The translations under genes were made by a program, and so were the position numbers. From positions 5,969,501-6,033,500 of the forward strand of contig JAMPIT010000493.1 of assembly GCA_026261815.1 (NCBI GenBank): 64,000 bases of DNA. Direction: 5' to 3'. Below, in pieces: positions 46,989 to 59,500 of this stretch. The first letter of the stretch is position 1. Each line of letters opens with the position of its first letter. The stretch is from Monarcha castaneiventris obscurior. Lineage: Eukaryota; Chordata; Aves; Passeriformes; Monarchidae. Under the pieces are notes generated by a model, which saw only the letters and a list, made by a program, of their open reading frames with translations, was not told the DNA's origin and did no database searches.

Positions 46989-49764
46989 GTGCAAAAAGCT
47001 TCCCTGTGGCTCATCTACAAGAGGAGATGCTGGTGAGAGAAAGCAATATTACTGTATAGTGTGTGCCAGCATTATAATGTTACTTTCAGGCTATGACACT
47101 GAATTTTATTCCCAGATATTTGGGACTCATAATGAGAACACCTAGCCCCATGTAGTTCTGGGAGCACTGGGATGTCCCAGCTGTGTCTACGGAGAGCTTG
47201 TCATTAACTGTTTATCATTAAAGGATGAAGAATATTATGGCTTTTTTGATAGCTTTTCCTAGGCCATAAGTTACAATCATTCTTTCACAAAAGGGCTACT
47301 CAATACTCTAGAGGTGACAAAACATAGCCAAAGCATGGGGAGCTAGAAACAGCTCTGGGAAAGAATATGCAATGCCATAGTACATGTCCATTAGAATTTG
47401 AGCTGAATTTTCTGTTAAACAGATACAGAAAAAACATAGAGTGACAAATATTTGAAGAGTAATCATTTCCTTCCAGACTAAGGGTGAAAAAATATATCCA
47501 ACTTCTTTTCTGTAGAAATCCGCTTGTGTAACTAAAACCGGTCTCATTTGCACCACCAAAGAATTATTTGCAGTTTTCCCCTAATTTCTGTACTATAAGT
47601 TTTTGGTTATTAGGATGCATTCCAACGTCATTGGAGAATTCTACCAGCTCTTGTCACGCATATGTTGCCTAAGCTGCTTGTCTTTTCAATGATTATATCT
47701 TGATCAATGCTATCCCTCTGGTGTTGTTCATCACACACTGTATTTTGCCTCACAAGTGTGTGGGGACAGTAAACTACCATGACAAGTCTTGTTCTTATTC
47801 CCTAGTGATGTTCAGGCTAGAAATTTTTACCTCGAACTACAAGAGTTTTAAGCTTTGTCCCTTAATATAGGTTATATCCAGCTATTAACAGACTAAGCTT
47901 AGTTCAATTTGAGAGGCCGTGTCTGTTCAATGGCACTTACCTTATGCAAAAAATGTAAATTTAAATACATGAAATAGTAAAGTAACTCATAGCTGAATTG
48001 CCTAAAATTATTTCTGCTGTAGAATTCTTTGAGTGTCAACAGATTTTTTTTTGCAGTGTTGGGAGAGAGAGGGTTTGGACCAGGAAAAAAGCACAAGAAA
48101 GAATATTTTCTTTTTAAGAACACCCATCTTCCAGGCCTAGGAGTGATTGATAATCAAAAATTGTTGCCATTCCAATGTTAAGTAATGCTTTAGAGTAACT
48201 ATTTTTGCCTCTTGTTCCTTAGCAATTAAAAACTGAATTCCTTGTTCTGTGTATTCTGCAGACATCATGTGTAAATGCCACTGGTACAATTGGAAGTTCT
48301 TGTTACGTCAGTGAAAATCAGGGGACTGATGAGACTAGGGCATTTATAGTTACCTGCTGGGCTTGCTATTTTATTTGCTCCAAAGTCAATTTTCAATTAT
48401 TAGTGTTTTGTCACCTCAGATTATCTGACAGAATCGTGAACACTTGTAAAGCTTGAGAAGCAATAGTCTTATGATAATAATATCAACATCAGCAGCATTA
48501 GGAATAAAAGTGCTGTGCTCCAATAGAATGACTTGTCCTAAGGATGCCAAGCATTTCCAGGTTGGCCATAATATTGTGTTCTTGCTTTTATCCCACCAAC
48601 ACAACAAATGGAAATTATTTTGTCTGCTGATGGAGGTACAGGTTATCACTAAATACCAGCCATATGATTTGGGTTATTTTTCTTGAAATGGCATCATAAT
48701 CTCACTAAAGGCCTGTCAAAGCTGCTTGTTCAATTTACCCTACTGAGTAAAAAGGAGAAAAATAGATGCCTCAAACTAAATCTATCTTCAAGAAACCGGG
48801 CTGGTCTGAGAGGAGCCTAAAATGTATCTAGGACGTATGTCTGAACATCCTGCAGGATAATATATACGAGTGTGCTTCCAATTGCTAATTGTCTTTTGTT
48901 ACTAAATCTATGATTTTTCTAGTCAGTTGCTGGTATCTCTCTTATAGAGCAAGAGCTCTTGACCCCTTTTCAGCCAAACTCCATCACCTCACTGTGGAAA
49001 ACTGGTCAGTAGCTATGCATTCTCCTCCATGCATCCAGTCTACTCCAGCGTGACGATCATTTTGCAACAAATGCTTTTTAGGCTCATTGTTTTAAGTTTC
49101 TGCATCAAAAAATCAACACAAGATTCAACAAGAGAAGGTTTCAAATGGTGAACACCGAAAATGCGAATGAAGTTTCTCCTGCTAACCCCCTAGTTCTGTG
49201 TTTTCTTTATTCACAGAGGATTGCATGTTTCTGTTTCCCCAATTTACAACAAGCTCTACTTCTGTGAACAGCCCAGGTGATTTTCTTCTGAGTATTTCTG
49301 TAGAAAAACTGAGGCGAACACCCACAGTGGTAAGTTTAGTGACAAACAGGGTAGAAGTAGTTGGAATGTTTTAAGGGTAAACTGTGTTGTCTTCATATTC
49401 CCTTATATGATTTAACTATTCATACGACACTTGAGAAGCATAAAGAAGGAAAAACAAAAAAGGACCGTCCCCAATATTAGTACAGAAGTTTTCATAAGGC
49501 ACAAGTCAAAAAAGTAATTCCATAGTGTGATATGTGATGTAGGAATTAATAAAGTCTTCTCCTCAAGCAGCTGAGTCTAACATTATTGATATTTACTTTG
49601 CTCCTCAGAGTGTCTGTGGTCTGAGTCTGCTCTCATTTCGTGTGAAGTTCTGGGCTGTGGGACGCTTCTGGGAGCAAACTTTTAAGGAGTCACTGGAGAT
49701 TCCACACATCACACTTGCTTTCTGCTCTTTCCATTATTCCGGCTCTCCCCGTCGTCTTGAATAA
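46989..49764 (+). other. Chain of phase-compatible exon-like segments (unproven)
   Basis: Four splice-flanked segments can be joined in one frame. They are 46989-47032 (44 bp, CTGCAG acceptor, CTG/gtgaga donor), 48923-49004 (82 bp, weaker gtcagt donor), 49217-49329 (113 bp, ACAGTG/gtaagt donor) and 49609-49764 (51 codons, then TAA at 49762-49764). Joined, they give about 130 codons without an internal stop. The translation has no recognisable domain. Caution is needed: segments were chosen by eye among many AG/GT pairs, and part of the third (around 49300-49330) also resembles the GAAACTGAGGC core of a MIR element. If real, this would be the 3' end of a plus-strand coding transcript. Confidence 0.12.
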
Positions 49765-50454
49765 TGAGACAGCCCAGGACGGAGTACAGCTGTTATCAGT
49801 ATGGAAAATAACAGTCCTTTTCTCTTCTTACTCCCAGTGAAGTAAACGAAGTAATGGAAATCTTGCAGAAGAGTTGAACTGCTGCTATAATTGTTCTTTC
49901 TCTTCACTCATAACACAGCTAAAGATGGCCTTGTTTTAGTGTCCTTGGTTTTCAGAGTATGTCCAAGTTTTCATTGAAGGTTGTTTCTCAGACCTCATAC
50001 TAATTCCAGTTTCTACCATTTGCAGAATAAACTAGAGTAGTCCTTAGGAAAATTATGATCTCACCTTATGCTTGTTTCTAGCAAATACTCCTGCATATAT
50101 ATTGAAGAGCCAATTGTTTGATTGTTTTAGAGGTTTTTCCATCTTCAAAGATTTCTTAGAGAAAAATAGTGTTTATTTTTTAACCTAGGTGTCAGGGCTT
50201 CTTGAAGATGAGAATGCCTTTGTAGTCAGTGCTTTCACTGCTAAAATGCTAATTAAGCATGCCACAGGTGTAGAAAGATCTCGAATTTGACATTCTGTAT
50301 TAATTTTGTGTGGTTACTGCTCTACTCTCTTTTCCTTCTCTGCTCCGTAGACACGGCATGCTCTGGTTTTACATTAACTTTCATTAATTACCCTGTTTGT
50401 GCACATACCCTGTATGTGGGTGAATAACCAGTGTCAAGGAGGTGGCAGAGGTGA
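49765..50454. other. Non-coding unique DNA
   Basis: Nothing identifiable. A good acceptor-like site near 50364 (TCTGCTCCGTAG) precedes about 70 bp open in one frame and ending at TGTGG/gtgaat, immediately before the CR1 remnant. It is not called as an exon. Confidence 0.5.
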
Positions 50455-50560
50455 CTGTAGAGTGGCTTGGGTTGGAAGGAACAGTGAAGGTCATTTAGTT
50501 CCCTGCCTTGGGCGCAGACTCTTTCTACTATATCATATTGCACAGATCTCTATCTTTCCG
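50455..50560 (-). mobile_element. CR1 LINE, short decayed 3' tail
   Basis: The plus strand reads AGTGGCTTGGGTTGGAAGGA followed by AAGGTCATTTAGTTCC and CTGCCTTGGGC. This is the reverse complement of the CR1 3' tail (compare AATGGCTTGGGTTGGAAGGGAC...AGGTCATCTAGTTCC...CTGCCATGGGC). The element is therefore on the minus strand, with its 3' end near 50455. It is more divergent than the copy at 10691, has lost the last terminal repeat units and fades out near 50560, so it is probably older. Confidence 0.8.
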
Positions 50561-53500
50561 GAGCTTTACACTTGGTCTTACTACTTTAGTTAACCCTAAT
50601 ATCTATTTTACTTAGTTGCTATTACCTGTTACAAATCCCTGAAGTCAAAATGTCCCGAGATTTTTGTGGTCCACTTCTGAACTTGTCTATTACCATCTGA
50701 GTGCCCACTACATGATGGAGTGCTCTTTTTCAGCTGTGTCTGGAGAACACCAGCACCTCTAGACGTTCAACCTTCACCATTCAGATTACAGCAAAACTTT
50801 TTAGGCAGAGTGCTGACATCTTCTTCAAATTATTGGTCATACTGGTGTATTGTTTTGACTCTGTTCCATGTTAACACTTCTATGTCGATGCTGTGGGTGT
50901 TTAAATGCAAAAAAACTTCTAATAAATGCTTAACAATATTATGACATATATAAAGCAAAATATACCTACGTAAAGGGGGAACATGGGAATTCATGGGTTT
51001 GGGTAGGGAATGGTATAAATCCCTATGTTCCTGAATCTTTAAAACAGGAAATTTTATCTACCCCAGAATACTCTTGATCTTTACAATAAAAGCAAAATTA
51101 GCTCTGCTAAAATGAGTGCTTGCAGTTTTTCTTATTACTCTCTGGATATTTATGGACTTGTTAATCAGGGTTAATGTGTGGAGCCGTAGATAATCATAAT
51201 TATAACTTCCTCAAATATGTATAATTTATGACTCTGTTATTCACTGCAGTGGGCAAAAATGTAAATGCTTAAGCAGCTTCAGACAACCTGCAACTATTAC
51301 TTTCTATATCTTATTGAGTATTTCACTCGTCTTAAATGAGCTTTACTCCCGAAGTGTTCTAATGGTTTTTTACCAGTCTGTAATTAGTAGAATTATTTCA
51401 AAAAGAATACTTTATCTCATGATACTTTAGTTTTGTTTCATTTTCTTATGTTCCTAGTAGTATTGACTACTGCAATTGAAACAAAAATTATGTCCTATTT
51501 GGCTCCTAAAACAACAGAAGGAACTGTTCCTCTAGTGCTGTGACAAAAAGTCACCAAAAGTAATACAATGATGAGGACGCCTCATGATTTCTTTCCAACT
51601 TCTTTTCAGCCACTGGAGGGGATTAATGAAGTTTGTTGTCCAGGATGGAGGCTGGTGCTGGGTAAACATGGATATCAGACCCTAGATTGAAGTTTTTCCT
51701 TTATTGCTGATTCAGAGGAGAGTGTGTTTCTGCTGACTCCAGGGCTCTCTTAGCCCACGCTGGGTCTACATCCATCTGCTACTAGGTAATGCCACATTTT
51801 CTGAAGTACTTTACAGGGGAGCCTCTGTTCTCTCAGAAATTGCTAAGATCAAGTAGGGTGTGTTCTTCTCTCCTTAACTCAAAATAGTTCTTTACACAGG
51901 CAAAAAATCATCTCAGATGAGGTTCTGTGTTTTATGTTAACAAAATTCTTGATTTCACTATGTCAGTTAATCCACATTATATAACTCCTTTTTCTTTCAG
52001 TGCTTTCTTTGAGAACATTGTTATTCTTGGAACCTTCAGCTGCCTGTTGTAACTCCACTGAAGTAGAATAAGTCTGGGCATAATTTGCAACACCCCTTTT
52101 TTTTAGCTCTGTGTATTGATTATTCCTGCTTAACATTTCTAGATTAATTTATGCTGTGGTAGGCAAGGATTAACACAATAAATAGGCAGATTGAAAGCCT
52201 TTCGTCAAGTTAAGGAAGAACCAGTCTGTGTAACAAATCTTACCATATGTGCCACATAGGGAAAAAAAGATAACTTTGGAAGGCAAAATAGGCACCTTTA
52301 TTACTCTTCTGGCAAATTCAATAGTGCAAATTTTTTATTCACTAGGGACAGGATGTCTTGGATCATCTAATTCTACAGTTTTTTCCAAGGGGAAAATGCA
52401 TTGCTAATCTGTGTTATACCTATAAACTTCTTCTGTATAAATACTTGAAAGGCTGTCAGGCTGCTTAAATAATTACTTGATATTTCCAGCTAATACACCT
52501 TTATAATGTGAGGACCATTTATTTTTCTTGAGCCAGTTCAGGTATGGAGAAATATTTTTGATCTGGAATGCTACATCAACCTGTAGTTTTTCATGACAAC
52601 AGGAGTTTCTCCAGCTTCTCTTACAGCTGTAGACTCACCTTGTAAATACACAGTGATGGCAGGGAGACTGAAAGCACTGGAATACTGTGAGTCATCTTTG
52701 CAACTGTCTCAATTAATAGCTGCCTTTTTTAGTTCTTCCGAATGTCACTAATTTTCCTGTATAGAAAAACTTCTGGTATGGGTTATTTTGGCAAATCTCT
52801 TCTTTTACTTTATTCCACTTTGAAACACCAAATAGGTATTTCAGGATTTACTAATTACAAACCAGCCAAGCAGGTTATTGTTGCAATTTGCAGCCACAGC
52901 AATTAGGCAACGATATTCAGATGATGACTCCCAAGATGAATGACAAATGAACCCTGGCTAATTGTTAACTTTAGTTGGTATAACAAACCAACACCTCATT
53001 GTCGGTAAATTTTTTCTGGATAGCGTATTTGGACTAAAGTTTAGGTCTTTATGTGGAAACGAATTCCCTGCATGTCTTTTTGTGAAGAGTACCATCACAT
53101 ATCTGTGTATTTTGTGCAGGGGAAAAGCACATCCTTTGCCTTCAATCTGCCTCTCATTAGTTCATGTGATGCTTCCTCCTTACCAACGTACCACCTTTTG
53201 TGGAACTGTGTGACCTCGTGCCGTGCTGACCAACAAGTTTTATTTCTCTCTGCTCATTTTTCAACATGCTTAGTTTGGCTTCATTTTTGCCTAGTGTTGC
53301 ACAGGAGAGTCAAAATTCCCTGTGCCAAAAATCTTTGTATTTCAACATTTGAGCAGTGTTACAATAACCAGTGCGCCGTTTTGTTCTGCCTGTGTGCAGA
53401 GTGCTACAAAGAATTGCAGGCAAAATCGTCTAATGAAATCACTTCTCACATAAAGAATACACAGTGTTTAGTGGGGAATTTAAAATTACTTAATCTTATT

Positions 53501-56500
53501 TTTATGTCTTTCTGTATTGCATAGTAAAGTAGTGAAGCCTTGCCTGAAAAAACCAAACAGTGCCAATGTAGTGAATGCAGTAAGAGCCTCTGGACTTTTT
53601 CACCCTATATTATTCATGCTTAGACAGTTGTAGTAGAGGGGATTATAAAAGTTTCTTCAGTAGATTCCTGGTATGGAAGTGCCTTGTATGGGCCGCAATG
53701 GCTTTTTTATGTCATTTCACTTTACCTTTAGTCATCACCTGGCAGGACACGTTTAGTGACTGGCAAAAAAAAGAGGGTAAGGACTTGAATTTTAAAGGAA
53801 TAATATTTAGGTAATTAATTCTGTGTGTAGCAGGCATTGATGAGAATGAAAAAAGACATCAGCAAAACCCTTTCTTACAAAAAAATTGCAAAAACTTCAG
53901 CAGAATTTAGTATTGATATCTAGTTTGCAAAGTTTTGTTCTTCACTAGGCACCTACAGGACAGGTTAAACAGCTGAATAGAAAACCTGAAGATTTCAAGG
54001 CAGACAGATCAAGGCAAACCAAGAGGTTAGACCTGGTTTGCCTAGCTGCTAAGGGAAGCTGATTTTTGTGGCTGCCACAGGAGGAAAATTGTTAATAGAG
54101 TTTAGAGCCCCAAAATAAGGACATTTTCCATGGTTTTGCTAGTGTCCGAGCAAGATGCTTAAAGCAGTTTCCTTCATCACCCAAACTGGTGATTCTGAAG
54201 CCTGGGTAAAGAAAATTATTCAGACCCAAAACCAATAAAATAGAAGGGTGTCCTTAAAAGCAGTGTTACATGAACCCCAATGAGACCCAAAGTCTGAGGA
54301 GTCCCAATTGCTGTCCAGGATTGATTAATTGAGTTGCACAGTGGTTCAGAAAAGCAATATCAGGAATATGTGCTGAACTTTTTGTTAAAATAACGAATGC
54401 TATGTACAGCAGCCACTTCACAAGGCTGAGTGATGGTTTCTTTCTTTACTTCTGAAATTCCTTACTTTACAGCACTTGTCTTTGAAGATTTGATTACACT
54501 ATTTAAACATGGGACACCTAGATAATGATGAATAGGAGTTTTTTTGCATACACTTAAAAAATAAATTACCAGAACTCTTCCAATAATAATTCTTTTAGCT
54601 CTGTTTGGCTTTAAATGGTAAATTTTTCCTTATAAGTCTGACAAATGAAGAGTCTTCTTTCTTGGAGGTATTTAGTTGGCAATTAAGAGGTGATTTTTTA
54701 TAATGAAGGAGAGTATTTCCGAAGGTTAAATATAAAATTGCAAAACATTTCAAGGCTATAATTTACCTGTGTTCTTCTAGAAACACTGTTGTGCCACATA
54801 TGTATAAACCAAACTTTTTGTTGCGACGTTGGTATAGCAAAAGAGACATAATGGTACTTTCCTGAATCCAAAAGATCAACTCCACCCTTATATCTGTTCT
54901 CTGCTGCAAAATCCCACAGGCTTACTGGAAATAAACTAACTTTAACCATAAGCTTAACATATTGGAGGCCTTTGCACATTTTAGTTTATCTGCAGATAAT
55001 GCATCCTCGTTGCTTCGCTTGCAATGCTCTTTTTTTTTAATATGTGCAAAAATTTACTTCTTAAAAAGGTCAAGTTGGTGAAATGAAAAGGTGGATAAAA
55101 ACATATTAATTATAATAATTAAGACACTGAATGACGTTTCCTCTTATACGGAGCAAACTCTAAAATAAGCTAGGAGCGGCGCGGCAGATCCTGATTTGAG
55201 ATGTTCTGGTGGTGAGAACAGGAGCTAGACCTTGAGTATATTAGATAAAATGACAGACAGAGAAAGGCTGCAAATTCTATTAAGGCAAAATATTAATAAA
55301 GGGCAGAATGCCTCTATTACTATATGCTAGAACTAATTATTCATAAGATATGCTGAATGTCTCTGATTTGACTTTATAAGGTTATTCACAATCTCAGGGG
55401 TTTTTAACTGAATAACTCCTTCATTCCCTGGGCTGTCGAAGTATAACATCTCTGCTGATCTGTTATCACTTATTGCTTGGGACATTAACAAGACTAAAAC
55501 TTTCTTCCAGTAATAGCTGTGGTAGAGCAGTGCAATTGCCCCTGCTTTAACCAGTTAGAGAAATCATTGCTTCTCCCTTTTTTATACTTTTGCACACTTT
55601 TATCCAAATAAGGACCTTGTCATTGCTTAACCCTTCCCTGTTATACAGGTACCTTCATCAAAGCTCTCAGTGATGTTGTTGCCAGTAATGAGAGCGATGG
55701 ATCACTGTTCTTTGCACTGGCAAAATCCTCAAGTGTTTGATGCACTGGCATACCCTATTGGACTCCAGTCGTAAAACCCACTACAAAACTAAAGTTTGCC
55801 AAGAAAAGCTAATGATCCCCCTTGCATAGATAAATATTGAGTTTTTAGTTCTAAAATGGACAGCGTATTTTGGATTTTAGACAGCCATAAGGATAAAAAA
55901 GTATACCTTTTAATTGAAAGCCGGGTACTGCTTAAAACTACCACTTCTTTCTAGTACAACTGCATGGGGGATGGATATGTTTTAGCACAAAAGGCACATT
56001 CTCTTAAAACAACCACAACCTTGGTGTCTTTTGACAAATCTTACATTTTGCTGTGAATTGATAAAGATGGTCTCCTTGTGCTGTGTGTTCGGTATCTATA
56101 ACATTTGAGAAAAGATGATACGAAGCTCTTTCTTATCTTAGACCATCCCCAGCGTCTCTGTGAAGCTCTACAGAGCTCAGGAAAACGAGCACTAAATGCA
56201 GCAGTTCCTATCATACGTCACACATCTTTTACTCTAAGGAACCTGGGCTGGGGACATGTGGCATCGAAGCCTGTTGTCACTCAGCAGCTTAGCTATGAAA
56301 ATGGTTTTAGGAAATGAAAAAAACCTCCTTGTTGTTGTTACATTGAAGAGTGGTGTTTGTAATGAGAGAATGCTCATTCCAAAATAATCTGTTTTGCTTT
56401 ACGTGGCTTTAAAATCTAGCAAGGTAAGTGTGCATTCCTCCGAGGTAGGGAAACCTGCTGAGACTGCTTTTAGTAGTGGCTTTGCTCTGATAGCAACAAC

Positions 56501-59500
56501 CACTCTGGAATTATGTAAAAGCTGTGGGAAAAGGTGCTTGAGGTGGTTTTTCTGGCTTTCTAAATTCCAGTCTCATAATGCATCTATTTCCTTTAACCAG
56601 AGAGTTAGGTGGTCAAACAGTTCTGTAATTTAGAAGTTCCTCAGAAATTTGACCCCAAGGTCAAAGCAATATTTGTGTGTTGACAATTGGTGAGCTTCTC
56701 CTAGCAAGTTATCTGCCTTTTTTTTCCAAATTATCTACAGCTAAATATAGGTTATTTATAACTTTTTTGATTTGAGTCCTTAAGGACCCGTTGGAAGAGA
56801 TGGATTTTTTGTGTGTTTTTTCCCCATGTCCTGGCTAGAATTTAGGAGTGATATGTGATTAATTCTCTTTAGGTTACAACAAGTCAGTGTTTCAAAGGAA
56901 AATTCAGGTTGGGATTCTCATGGGCATCAGATTTTTTGGGTGTTTTATGGGTTCAACTCCACCCGAATCAGGCTCCCAATACTGATTCTTAATGTATCAA
57001 ACCAGAAGTTTTTTCCTCTGTATCCAATATGGTAATTACTTTTCTTTGATTTGTTTGGGTATCTGTACACAACTTGTGGATTAGTGAAATTTTTTATGCC
57101 TGAAATTTTGCTCACTGCTAATACAGTAGAGCCTAAGAGACTTCGATAAGTATACATTTCTCACATAGATTTTGTATAGGCAAGAATCCTAATTCACAAC
57201 TGAGACCCTTTTTCCTTGTTACTGCAACCAGAATGAAACGAAAGAATGCAGTAGGGGACATGTCAAACGATCTCAAATCTTTTACATGGCTCCTCATTCC
57301 CAGTGCTGAGATTTTCTTCTGTTGAATTGGTTTTCCTTAGAGAAAAGGTGAGCACTACAAATAGTTCTGAAAAACAAAACACAAGTAATTTTCCACATTT
57401 AAGCAACAAACTAGATGAATCCTGGAGAGGAACTCACAGAATCTGAGCAACATGTCAGATATAAAATGTGTGAGTGTCCTCATGGGCCAGAATAAAATGA
57501 GAGAGTAGAGAGGTGTTGCAGATAGTGGGAATTAAAGCCCTGAGGGTTGGCTTGGCGTTCAGGGAGGAGGTAATGCCATATTCTTGCCTTTAACAATGGA
57601 TTTCTCATTGTGTACGAGATACTTCCAGTAAGTGCTGAAAGAAGGCTATTAAATCCCTGCCAGCTCAAGGACATGGCTGTCCTGTAAGAACTTCAGAAGA
57701 AATTGGAAAATGAGGTATGAAAAGAAAAATTTTTTCTTATATTACTTCCTTTTGGTCAAGAAACCACTAATCTTGTTGCAACTAGGAATGGACTCCCAGT
57801 GGAGCTGATAAATAAGTGATATAAAGGGGCTGATGGTAATACAGATGGGAGAGGAACAGCAGTGTTTTCATCAGCAGTTTTGCACAAATACATGGGCTGG
57901 ATGGATGAGTACTGTTGGAAATGGGAGAGTTGTGGGGGCCAGGGACTGCCTTATTACGGGTATAAAAACTTTCTTGGCTTTAGCACTGTGAGAAATGGAA
58001 AGAACACAGGCATTGAGGTTAGAGGTATGACCAATGTTTGGGGAAATATGGGCCTTGGCATTGTACTCAGAAGAGACCAGTTTTTTATGGTTAGTGATGA
58101 TGGGAGAAAAGAGAGGACTAAAGGTTGAAAGAACGGCGGTGGAGACACTTAAGTGAGCGGAAAAGAAGATCTTGAACCCTAAGCCAATGTGGTACTTTGC
58201 TTTGTGTTCTAGAAATACGTCTGCTCTTGGCTTAGGCTCAATATTTTAGGGACCTACAGGACAAGTTGGGTGTTCGATCACCAGTGCCAAGAGATCGCAC
58301 TGAAAATATGTCTTTAGGTAACGGCATCTCATGAATCACTACTATCCATGGAATGGTTTTCTTCTCTTTATGGGTGAATCTTACAGCAAAGGCAAGCAAA
58401 TGGTCTTAGTATCTGGAAACTAAAGTCTTGAGGGGTTGTTCTATTAGGAGACCCTGTATTAACATTAAAAACTTCCTAGTGCTTCCTAGCCTGCAGGTTA
58501 TGCTCATGGATAGCCTGGGTAATTTTTACTTTCGCGGCAGGAGAACAAAGGAATAAAATCCACCGTGAAACACTTTTTTTGGTTTAGGCTTAAAATCTGT
58601 AATTACAGCTATTTATTTCCTAAGGGAATCCGAAATTTACTGCTTCAGGTAGAATTGGGTGGCCAGGAATCTTGCTTGGATGATCCCCCAGATGCCTGGA
58701 GAACCCTTGGATTTTTCAGGCAGATGGAGGAATCAAACAGTGCAATTTCTTTCGTGGCAGCTTCATCGTGATATTGTCTTTCCCTGCTCCTATGAGCTAA
58801 AATAAGGGACTATGACTAACACTTCAGAACAGGATAGAATTTATCAATGCTCGAAGTTCTGGAATGTTTATTTTAAGTCTAATTTGAAGCAACTGCTCAA
58901 AGACTCTGTGGTGCTGGTTAAAACTGTAAAGCAGAATGTTTCATTATTGCTTTTTTGTTTACAAAATTTATACTAATATTCATCTAGTTTTGAGAGGTGC
59001 AGAAAAACTTGAGATACTATAGCTGGAGACAAGAAGAACTGAATTGGGGAGATTAAAATATAATACTAATATAATCTAGTGCAAATTCAGTGTAGCTGCA
59101 CAAAGACTTACTCTAGCAGCACTGATATATTGACAGTTCAGGAGTTTAATGGGTAAAATACTTATTCAGTTCAGGAGCGCTTGGGTCTGTGCATTAGTTT
59201 CCTTCTCCTTGGATGACCTAGACAAGAGAATTGGAGCAAACTGAAAATTGTAAGCGGGGTCCCTGCTGGTGTTTTGAGACCTTGTTGCAGCCTGAGTTTC
59301 CTCTGTCCCTACTTTACACTGTCCTGTCCATGATCTCCATTTTCATTCCTGCCTTGTGTCCTGCAGTCAATCCCCAGCTCAAGAAATTAGTCCCTTTTTC
59401 ATCTTCCCCGTACCTCCCTTTAGCTGAGGTGCTCCTTTTAAGCCTTCACTATTTTTGAGAGCAAAAACTGTTCAAGGTACTGTATGACGTGGGGTGTTTT

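Noticed and set aside
49300..49330. GAAAAACTGAGGC, similar to the MIR core.
   Set aside because: The match is short and the flanking blocks of MIR are absent. Mentioned only because it overlaps an exon-like segment.
52359..52375. CR1-like phrase GGATCATCTAATTCTAC.
   Set aside because: Too short, with no matching flanks. It may be an ancient remnant but cannot be supported.
53051..53524. 157-codon plus-strand open frame, cysteine-rich.
   Set aside because: Cysteine spacing does not follow a zinc-finger, EGF or other pattern I know, and a second frame overlaps it. No support for a gene.
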